DNA of 64,000 nt, taken from contig CM048839.1 of assembly GCA_026545765.1 (NCBI GenBank), forward strand, positions 23,746,566-23,810,565, in the 5' to 3' direction. Position 1 is the first letter of the stretch, and each line of letters begins with the position of its first letter. Of this stretch, positions 10,901 to 20,725 are shown in pieces. The stretch comes from Plantago major. Its lineage: Eukaryota > Streptophyta > Magnoliopsida > Lamiales > Plantaginaceae. Position numbers and translations under genes: made by a program. The notes under the pieces are model-generated. The model worked only from the letters and a program-made list of their open reading frames with translations. It did no database searches and was not told where the DNA came from.

Positions 10901-13481
10901 TGATTCTAAGTAGTTGGGAGTAGCATGGCAGAGGGAGGTCGGGGATCCTTTACACCTTTCCCATCATCGATTACACTTCTTCAAATAAGGGTTTACTGCA
11001 ATTCAATCAATTTGTCTGCAATCATTCTGTTTACTTTTTACATACAATTTACATACGTTATTTGCTTGTTCCTATGCTAAGTGTCCGTGGAGAACGACAT
11101 CCCGAGTTAGCTTTCCGCTATAAACTGTGAATTTGAGGACTTTCGACTTATAAATTTAATCTTAATTGTATTTAGGTATTACATGTTTTACAACGAAAAT
11201 CGAAATCTCTAATTGCAGATCAATTCTCAACTCACATACTACATGCACCAATATTTACTTATATAGGCAAACAATTAATCATGTAAATCCAAATGCCAAT
11301 CACTAGTGACAAGATTTACTTTACTGATATTGCATATCTTGTCCCTGGTGGCTGTCTACTACTAGTCAACTAGTTTGAGAGGACCCATACTTCATTTTTT
11401 AACATGCTCAACATAATCTCTAGCTGGATATTATGTATCACTTTTATTGTAAACCACTTTCACTACTTATCAACTAATTAAGAATACTACATACACGGCA
11501 TGTATACGTGCATGAAAAGGTGTTAAAATGTCAAAATGAATATGCAAGTCGCAATTATGAAAATAACATATTTGAAAGGGTAAAATTCACGAGGAATACC
11601 TTATTTTCCTCACATTGGAGAAAACATACTATCACTTTTAGTGTATTTACTTTGGGTTTTACCCTATATGTTTGATCTATTGTATTGTTTACATTTTTAA
11701 AAAATTTATGTACTATTAATATGTTGTGCCATTTAGTCATAAGATGATCACGGGTCAATATAAAATCATGGCTTCGGCCTTGTTTGTTAGTCTGAAAACC
11801 AACATATTTAAAACTCGAGATAATTACATGGAGAAAAATCAAATCAGTTCAACTTTTTTCCTACCTTGCGTGTTTCCTTATTATTTTTAAAAATTCCCCT
11901 CGTTCCAAACGAGCGTCTGAACTAAGATTTCCTTAAAGCATGCAAAATATATGTGTTTATCAAATCTCAAATGTAAATTTTACCACAATGTCACTGAAAT
12001 GAAATTTGCTTTTCAAGTGAAGTGTTAGAAGTTAAAACCAAGAATGTGTTCCATTACTTATAATAAACATAATTAATTATTCCCAAAATAGAAAAGATAT
12101 TATGAGATTAAATATACTTAAAATATCAAGTGAAGATGTATATGGTTAAGTGTCAGATGGAACAAATGAGGCAAAGGTCTCATTCGATAGGTGATAATTT
12201 GACGTGAACATCCCAATCAAGTTCATGCCGGCCGACTGTACTTGTGTAGTTTGCTTAACTGTAAATTGTCTCAAGCATATTGTATGACATGAGAAGTTGA
12301 CATCCAAAAGTTCCAATTTCTAGCATTGGTATTGTCATTATGACTTGTACTTCTCTAGTTCCTAGCTAGCTAATTATCAAAATTTTAAAATGCGAGTTAC
12401 AACGAAAGCTGTTGTTCGTTTGGTTTCATAAATTCCATCTATGCTACTTTATGTCTGCAATTTGTGTACACAAGGTTGAAATGGATCATTTTCAATAGGT
12501 GATCATTTGACCCTTTTCATAAACTTCCTTTAAATTTCATTTTTCAACGAGCCATTTTTACATGAATAAGTCTCCTAATACACGGATTTTAAATAATTTA
12601 TATAGAGACGAACCTATACTGCCAAAAAAATTAATAATGTTATTAATCAAAGCACCTATGTTCTCAACATTGGTGTTTTTCCATATTATAACAAAACTTA
12701 TTTCGTTAACAACATAGCCGTTTTGATTAATAACATAGATGGTTTTATTGAGAACATAGTTCGTCTTTAGATAAGTTATCTTGAGACCGTCTCTCATGAG
12801 ACTTTATGTTTCTACATTTAAATTCACACAATGACTTAACAAAGTTATCTCATCCACTGCGGCAGGGGCGGACCCACCACCTAGTCTTTAGTCCGGGGTC
12901 TCCTGAAAAAATTATAAAAAAATAAAAAGTTAATTATGTTTAAATAGTATAAATTTACATATTGTAATCAACAAGTTCAAAACTAATATAAGCTTTGTAG
13001 TTCAATTGGGTAATAACCTTGTAAAGTTTGAAGCCATTTTACAACAACTCGGGTTCAGTTTTTGCTATCAACATTCTTTTTCTTATCATTTTAGCGTTCT
13101 TTTTTTCTTCTTCATCATATACACTTCAATGTCTATCATTATGTTCTCCTTAATATACATTTTAAATTCATAATCACTTTAATTCAATTTATAACTAATA
13201 ATTGACGAAAAATATATATATAAAAATACAATAACAAAGTTCAATTTTTCAAAAAAATCTTGCGTCATAAATTTAGTCAGTGTAAAAAAAATTCTCCGTC
13301 TGCCCCAACACCACGGGAAAATATATATCTTCACAATCGATATCGGGTTGTTTAATTAGGTAAAACCTCAAGTACACGTCAATATAAAATCCGCAAACTA
13401 TCGTAAAAATCATGATGATTGTCCTAAATATAAAAGGAAATTGTGTTCCAATCATTTAGTATGACACAATCACCTTAGGTG
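10901..13481. other. Gene-poor AT-rich intergenic region
   Basis: No gene, RNA or element ends were recognised. Short open frames are all AT-rich and lack family motifs. A GGCAGGGGCGGACCCACC word near 12,863 resembles dispersed plant repeats. Confidence 0.5.
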
Positions 13482-13907
13482 GACAACTATTATTGTAATT
13501 GAGTATTTAATTAAAATTAAATTATACTCATTTGTAATATATATATAAATTAGACTTTAATTACAAAAAATAAATATATCTTCTCTAATTAAATTACATG
13601 TCATAATTCCTCCATAACAAAATCAGTTCATTATTAAAAAAACTCAATATGTTTTCTCCAATTAAATTCCAAAATCTAATTCAAACACAACAAAGCCAAT
13701 TCATCATTAAAAATTCAAAGATCATCAATCTTCCTTCTGATTGTTCTCCAATTAAATTTAACAAAATCAATTTGCACCAACTCAAACCCTAATTCAACTC
13801 GAAAAAAGGCAATCAATTATCAGAAACAATGATATTACTATCTTCGTACATTATTTGTAATCAGGTGCCACCAAAACACGTTACGCGTAACGTATTATAT
13901 GTTCTAG
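13482..13907 (+). mobile_element. Helitron-like non-autonomous element, copy A
   Basis: The 3' end has a perfect 16-bp palindrome at 13,878-13,893 (ACGTTACGCGTAACGT), a 10-nt spacer, then CTAG at 13,904-13,907 followed by T. This is the arrangement that defines Helitron 3' ends. The body (GGACAACTATT...AATTGAGTA at the left, repeated CCAATTAAATTCCAA and CAATTCATCATTAAAAA words inside) recurs at 16,905-17,333, 17,463-18,226 and, inverted, 43,240-43,652. The 5' end is approximate. Confidence 0.55.
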
Positions 13908-14747
13908 TATATTCTAAGTTGTTTGTTATTTTTTAATAATTTAGAAAAATTAAATCATGTACTACAAGACTTGCTCGTCTTTTATATCTTACGGTTTTAT
14001 TTTTATTATTTGGCTTACACATAAATATTTATTTCAAACTATTTTGTACGTGAATGAATTATATCAGAAACTCTTATGAATGATCTGAGTGAGACATTTC
14101 ATCAAACACCTCCTATTCACTGATTCAGAGCAGCAACAACGCATATGGGGTTGGTTTTCAAAGGTTTCCTCTTCCATATAGCCTCTCCTGGTGTGGCTAT
14201 TGCATATAAAAGGGGGCGGTGAATTTGCCAATTAGGTTTAATTTCGTTTTCTTTTTTATCTTCTGTTCTTATTTGGGGATGACCTGGGAACGAATTAAGA
14301 CACGCTTTGTGTAGGAGTTCGCTTTATTCTCTGACATGTGTGCCACGCGTAATATCATGCTCACGAAAATGTCAGATAAGTTTGGTTAATTGACTACATT
14401 TGCTAACACATGCAAACCAGGTACTAACTTTGCAATGACAAAAAAAAAAAAAAAAAATTCCAATTTTGTATACTTATTATAGTCCCCTTCCACTTTGGTC
14501 AATCCTTTTCAGTTTCAGTTTATTTTAGATGCCACAAATCCACAATAATTGTATATATACATGCCCTTTTGGCTAGTAGAAATGCTAGCTAATAGTACTA
14601 ATTAAGTAGAGTATGTATCAATCCAGATAAGAACATCCAAGAAAAGGAAAAAAAAATCCCAACACCAAACCACTACATGTAACTTTAAAGAAAAACATAT
14701 TAATGTAGTTATCTTCAAATGTTATATGATTGATTGTATATAATTGA

Positions 14748-15448
14748 TCAATCGACCTTAGACAAAGCAAGTGAAGAATGTACAGAAGAAACTGCAGAAG
14801 CTAAGCATCCAACGAGACAGAATGCAGCTGAAATATAATTTATGGTAAAAAATGTCTGCATTTTACCATTCTCATTGACCCATTTCACGCTCTTTGAGTC
14901 CATAGCCATGCCAAATCCTGCTCCGGCTGCAGTTGCAAGTAAGAGCAGCAAAACCTTGTCTGCGTAGATATCGAACTTGAGGACAACAATGTTGTTTATC
15001 AGAAACTTCTTCGTTTTCATGTAGTAAACTGCAAACGGAATTTGTAGTACAGTGTACAGCACTCCTAGGGCCATCACATACATCATGTACCTACAAAATT
15101 CATACATAATGTTACATGAACCAGTATGTAGAATTAAGTGTGTTGACTGCTGACCTTTAAATGTTGACTGTTTTAGCAAATACTTATGTAAGCTTATGGC
15201 TTATGCAAACACCCTCTAAGAGCGTAAAGAGAAACGTGCACGAAAGGAGTATATTATTACTTGTAAGAGTTGTAGTAACTGTAGGTAAGTGGAAGCCATC
15301 CGTCCCTCGTAATTCTGTTGGTTTTTAACACCACAATTGATACAATGAGCGAAAGCAGGGTGACAACTCGAGCTACCAGGGCTTTTACAGGAGATTTCGA
15401 CCCTTGATGATGGTAATTAGCAGTCGGGTTTTCTTCATCGTACTTCAT
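14748..15448 (-). CDS. CASP-like membrane protein, copy 1 (CASPL4D-type, 176 aa)
   Basis: Two exons, 15,448-15,261 and 15,090-14,748, joined through a GT-AG intron inside a Lys codon. The protein has four hydrophobic segments. TM1 is in exon 1 (ALVARVVTLLSLIVSIVVL). TM2 follows the intron (YVMALGVLYTVLQIPFAVYY). TM3 is KVLLLLLATAAGAGFGM and TM4 is INYISAAFCLVGCLASAVSS. The FDIYADK ahead of TM3 and the final SSLALSK match the CASP-like (UPF0497) family. Casparian strip proteins scaffold cell-wall modification at the plasma membrane; CASP-like members are less well defined. An upstream ATG seen in copies 2 and 3 is lost here, so translation starts at MKYDEENP. A TATA box lies at 15,532-15,538. 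Relative to copies 2 and 4, exon 2 has FDI for FDF, GMAM for GMTM and NENG for NEND. Confidence 0.85.
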
Positions 15449-15875
15449 CAGATGAGGCCTTTTATCGAACTTGTTTATGTAAGTTGTTATATTGAACTAT
15501 TGAAGTGTATTGTTCCTTTAAGTCGGAGTGAATATATAGGAGAAGCTAGAAGATTTGATTAAGTAGCAAGGTTGAATACATAAGTCCAAGTGTACCCATT
15601 GATTGTATGGCCAGGACACGAAACTTCCCAAATACTAAACTTTTACGAAAATTGTTTCTTGCAATGTACAAAAAAGGTATTTTAGATGCCACAATAAATG
15701 TATATATACATGCCCTTTTTGCTAGTAGAAATGCTCTAATTAAGTAGAGTATATAGCATTGCAGATAAGAACATCCAAGGAAAAAAAAAGAAAAAATTCA
15801 CATCACCAAACCACTACAAGTAACTTTAAAAAAAAAACATATTGTAACTGGTTCTCATGTTATATGATTGATTGA

Positions 15876-16600
15876 TCAATCGACCTTAGACAAAGCAAGT
15901 GAAGAATGTACAGAAGAAACTGCAGAAGCTAAGCATCCAACGAGACAGAATGCAGCTGAAATATAATTTATGGTAAAAAATGTCTGCATTTTATCATTCT
16001 CATTGACCCATTTCACGCTCTTTGAGTCCATAGTCATGCCAAATCCTGCTCCGGCTGCAGTTGCAAGTAAGAGCAGCAAAACCTTGTCTGCGTAGAAATC
16101 GAACTTGAGGACAACAATGTTGTTTATCAGAAACTTCTTCGTTTTCATGTAGTAAACTGCAAACGGAATTTGTAGTACAGTGTACAGCACTCCTAGGGCC
16201 ATCACATACATCATGTACCTACAAAATTCATACATAATATTACATGAACCAGTATGTAGAATTAAGTGTGTTGACTGCTGACCTTTAACGGCAGGGGGTC
16301 TAAATGTTGACTGTTTTAGCAAATACTTATGTAAGCTTATGGCTTATGCAAACACCCTCTAAGAGCGTAAAGAGAAACGTGCACGAAAGGAGTATATTAT
16401 TACTTGTAAGAGTTGTAGTAACTGTAGGTAAGTGGAAGCCATCCGTCCCTCGTAATTCTGTTGGTTTTTAACACCACAATTGATACAATGAGCGAAAGCA
16501 GGGTGACAACTCGAGCTACCAGGGCTTTTACAGGAGATTTCGACCCTTGATGATGGTAATTAGCAGTCGGGTTTTCTTCATCGTAATTCATCTGAGGCAT
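15876..16600 (-). CDS. CASP-like membrane protein, copy 2 (CASPL4D-type, 179 aa)
   Basis: Exons 16,600-16,404 and 16,218-15,876, with the same splice position as copy 1. It keeps the upstream start (MPQMNYDEENP), so it is three residues longer. Exon 2 and the 3' flank back to about 15,680 match copy 4 (29,396-29,935) without a visible difference. The promoter and first codons differ from copies 1 and 4. The intron contains a 15-bp insertion with CGGCAGGGGGT that copy 1 lacks and copy 4 shares. A TATA box is at 16,662-16,668. Copies 1 and 2 are head-to-tail with only about 275 bp between the start of one and the stop of the next. Role as for the CASP-like family: a four-pass plasma-membrane scaffold protein. 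Confidence 0.85.
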
Positions 16601-16904
16601 TTTTATCGAACTTGTTTATGTAAGTTGTTATGTTTATATTGTTCCTTTTAAGTCAGACTGAATATATAGGAGAAGGTAGAAGATTTAAGTAGCAAGGTTG
16701 AATACATAAGTCCAAGTGTATGGTGCAATTGATTGTATGGCCAGGACACGAAACTTCCCAAGTACTAAAATTGTTTCTTGCAATGTACAAAGCCTTTTGG
16801 ATTATTTGTCATTTGATCATTTAATTCTATTTAATAGCTAGGCGCGGTATTCTTGATGTAGTTTAACTTTTTAAGTAGAATATTGAGATATTATACATTA
16901 TATA

Positions 16905-17333
16905 TATAAATGGACAATTATTGGAGTTGTGCAATTGAGTACTTAATTTAATTTAAATTGGACTTATTTGTAATATATATGTAAATTAGATTTGATTACA
17001 ACAAATCAATATGTATTATTCTATTAAGTTCCAAGCCCTAAATTCAAATCAAATAAAATCAATTCATGAATAAAAAGAACTCAATCTGTCTCCTCTAATT
17101 AATTCAAACCATATTTCAACCTCATAAAAATCAATGCATCACAAAAAAAGAATATAACTAATCTTTTTTTCCATTTTCATTTTCGATTAAATATGCACTA
17201 ACTCAAACCCTAATTCAACTCGAAAAGCACAATCAATTATCAGATACAACGATATTATTTATCTTCATACACATATTTTATTATTTATAGCTAGATAACA
17301 CAATAATACGCATACCGTATTAACACATTATAG
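16905..17333 (+). mobile_element. Helitron-like non-autonomous element, copy B
   Basis: It begins near TATATATAAATGGACAATTA and ends with a hairpin AATACG/CGTATT (17,305-17,321, loop CATAC) followed 8 nt later by ATAG|T. It aligns with copy A throughout. The terminal CTAG has decayed to ATAG. Confidence 0.5.
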
Positions 17334-17462
17334 TATATTACTAAAAGAAGAAGAAATTCAACTAAAATTAATGATGCCTAAGCCACATTATTTTGGTTGA
17401 ATTATTACTTTGCTAATGCTTGAGCCGCCCACCCCTATACGTACCCAGACGATTGTAGAATT

Positions 17463-18226
17463 AAATTATATATAGTTGATGGTGTTGTGTAATTGAGTAT
17501 TTAATTTAAGTTAAATTGTATTACAAGTTATAATTCAATGCTAATAAAATTAATGCATTATTTAAAAAACACAATATACATTCTCCAATTAAACTCCAAG
17601 TCATAATTCAACCCCAACAAAATCAATTCATCATTAAAAATATAACAATAACCAATCTTTCTTTTCCGGTTAAATTAAAACAGATCAATTCACAGTAACG
17701 CAAACTCTAATTCAACTCGAAAACAATCAATTCATTATCTGAAACATCAATATCACTTACCTTCATATACTTAGGCTCTGTTCTCTTCAACTGAAAACTC
17801 ATTCGATTCGAAGATTCGATTTCATTGATTCGATTCGATTCGATTACCTTAGTTATATTTTACTACAATTGATTCGATTCGATTCGGAAAATTGCAGTTG
17901 AAGAGAACAGAACCTTATTTAATTATCACAATGTCTTGGAAGAGACGTGTATTAGTGAGAGATCTATGAGACGACAGATTAATGTTCTAAAGTATATATA
18001 TGTATAATGTTTTAAACAATATCATTAATGTTTTATGAATGTACATTTTATATCATTTTTTATGTATATGTATATCGTCGATATTCTTAGTAAAACTACT
18101 AATGTTTTTTGTTATAACTTAAATGTTTATCCGTCTTTTTTAATCTCTCTATAAATTTACTCAATTACTTTAATTCTTTATAATTAGGTGTTATAATAAC
18201 ACGTGTAGCGTGTTTACACATTTTAG
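17463..18226 (+). mobile_element. Helitron-like non-autonomous element, copy C
   Basis: It starts with GTAATTGAGTATTTAATTTAAG-type sequence. It is interrupted by a Tourist MITE at 17,774-17,914 and ends in hairpin AACACG/CGTGTT (18,198-18,214, loop TGTAG) followed by TTAG|T. The whole of copies B and C, 16.9-18.23 kb, is absent at the matching place in block B (around 30,640). Confidence 0.5.
17774..17914. mobile_element. Tourist-like MITE (PIF/Harbinger), 141 bp
   Basis: Terminal inverted repeats GGCTCTGTTCTCTTCAACTG and its complement ending CAGAACC, with TTA on both sides (17,771-17,773 and 17,915-17,917). The interior is a run of GATTC words. Confidence 0.85.
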
Positions 18227-18353
18227 TACATAATAACATTAAGCGAAGACCAGCTAGCCCTAGCTAATTGATTAACTGATTAATTACATTCCAAATGGGA
18301 CGAGAATGAGTCAAGTCACAAGGCCGGTTAAGATTGATGAACGTATGGATTAC

Positions 18354-19085
18354 GACTCTGTTTACCACTAACTTTTCAGCTTCATGAGCTTTTTTTGACC
18401 ATTGACTAATAAAAGCTCGTTCATTGAACGACTTCTTTAACCAAATTTGGAAAAAGAAGCTAGTCAATGTAGTTTTTTTTAAAGAAGGAGCTTCTTATCT
18501 TTTTCATTCCGAAAATATCTCTAACCTAAGTTACGTTTTCTTTTTGTAAACCGGAAGGTCATTAGAATTCTCAACTTATATTTTATATTATTGGATCCTT
18601 TGTTATACATTTTGTGTACTTTTTTGTAACTAGCATAAGGATTAATGTATCCGCACCTCTTTAAAATGCATACATGTAGTACACATCAAATACTGATTTT
18701 TTTTCATTACTAAGTTAAAATGCTCAACGATTATTTCTCTCAACTTCTGATAATTTTGATGATGTTATTAAAGTGGCGATGTAAAGTACATTAAATATAT
18801 ATTATAATTATTGGACAAAATATGATATATTATTATTTAAAAAACTATAGACTAATAATACGATAAGAAAGGTTAAAGACAAGAAAAATAAGAGTAATGT
18901 CCTTTTATGTCATTTTACAAAATACCAGATAGCTTTTCAGCTAATTTGCTAAACACCTACATTTAAAATCAGCTAGCTTTTCAGCTAGCTAACCAGCTAC
19001 CTAACCAGCTAGCTTTCCAGCTACCTAACCAGCTACCTAACCAGCATTCGAGCTAGCTTTCCAGCTAATTTTGCTAAACAGAGCC
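18354..19085. mobile_element. Harbinger-like element, 732 bp, absent from block B
   Basis: Ends are GACTCTGTTTA and, on the other strand, GGCTCTGTTTA. TAC is duplicated at 18,351-18,353 and 19,086-19,088. Block B at about 30,750 reads straight through (GGATTACGCTAGAG), which is an empty site. The right third is a degenerate array of CAGCTAGCTTTC and CAGCTACCTAAC words (18,935-19,075). There is no coding capacity. Confidence 0.75.
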
Positions 19086-19284
19086 TACGCTAGAGTTCTT
19101 GTTTCTGTTGTTGTCTTACAAGAGAAGTCAATACTTTTATCTCTTTCGTATTTGTCATTGGTTGTACTTCTGTAGTTAATCTGCTGATCAATTGACGTAC
19201 TTACGGTTTATAATACGCTCATCATAGAATTCGCACACTCGTAATATAATTCGATTTCATCTAATAGCTCAAACTTGTAGATCG

Positions 19285-20129
19285 TGAAATAGTTTAAGGA
19301 CCCAGATTTGACACTAAACTAATGCTACCAGAAAGTCCAGTGTTTATAGAACACCTGCTCTGTTGTAGCTTGAACCGATGTTCTGAAGACATTGCTCTTC
19401 GGTAACCTAACACAAACTTATACTTGACACTAAATAAACAGCGAAAATAAACAAGACAAGATATAAGTTTCTAGCATATTATATTATTATAATCTATCGA
19501 GCCTCAAGGCGAAAGTATCCACTAAACAACGATGATAATGAATACAAAACTTATTCTTACGAATATATCAACTGAGTAGATGTAAAGAGCTACCTCTACC
19601 AACCTAACCATCAATCTCTAACCTATAGAGAATACTAAATAGATACAACTCAGAAAAACTTAGACAAAACACGAATCTATATAAACATTCTTGGAAGAAT
19701 AATAAGCTTGCTTCGCGTAATTATCTTCAATGTCGACTCATGTATATATAAGCTTGATAGCCGCTCCAGATATGTCGTAGAGTCCTACGCTGATTCTTGT
19801 TATAACCTTGTAAGTAGAATCCTAATCGGCTTCTCCTTCCTTCCTTGGCACACACGAATACACACTCCTTGTTCTACTCATCTTCGATTTGCTCAAGTAT
19901 CCTAGATTCCATGAGATCTTTTATCCTAAAATATCTGCACATATAATACAACTAAAACTGCGGAACAATATTAGAGTTAGAATAATGGTAAAAACTATAC
20001 TAAATATATATATATATCGAAGTGTGACTTATCAACTAGTGTGACGAGAACACTGAATCCACAGTGTTCTTAAAACACTAATATAAATACTGTGAATGTT
20101 ATCAAAACACCCCAGTAGTCACACTTACA
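19285..20129. mobile_element. Solo LTR, 845 bp
   Basis: It begins TGAAATAG and ends CACTTACA, flanked on both sides by GATCG (19,280-19,284 and 20,130-20,134), the 5-bp duplication expected for an LTR retrotransposon. The corresponding place in block B (about 30,936) has no insert. There is no internal retrotransposon sequence, so this is the product of LTR-LTR recombination. The lineage is not determined. Confidence 0.75.
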
Positions 20130-20725
20130 GATCGGTAGGTATTGAATCTGTTTTTGCTTATATTAATATCCAATACACCGAGAGTCTACATCATAAGGGA
20201 CAGGGTGGAAACTGCTAATTAATTTGTCTCGGCCATTGTATGACGTGAGAACTTGATATCGAAAAGTTCCAACTTTTGTCTTAATTTAGTATCTTCATGA
20301 TTATGAATCATACTTCTCTATTATTAAAATTTTGAAATGTAGGTTACGAAAGCTGTTATGTTCGTCTGGAATTGTATAAAATTTCATCTATACTACTTTG
20401 TGTCTGCAATTTATTGTACAAGTTCATTAGATGATAATGTTGAGATATATTGTAGATTAGCTCAATTGAATTACACAAAATTATTTCCACCCTATTATAT
20501 ACTTAATGCAGGGCAGACTCAGAATTTGAAATGATGTGTGTGTGTACGACAAATTACAACAAGTTGTATTGAAAATAGTCATATGATACAAATCACATAT
20601 AGTTGCCTCAAACTAAAATGCAAGAGTCCTTTATTGCTAGTCGAAATGCTAGTAATAAGACTTCCATTACGACTAAGAAAATGTACGTAACTGGTTGTGT
20701 CGTCGATCCCTTTATATGATTAAGA

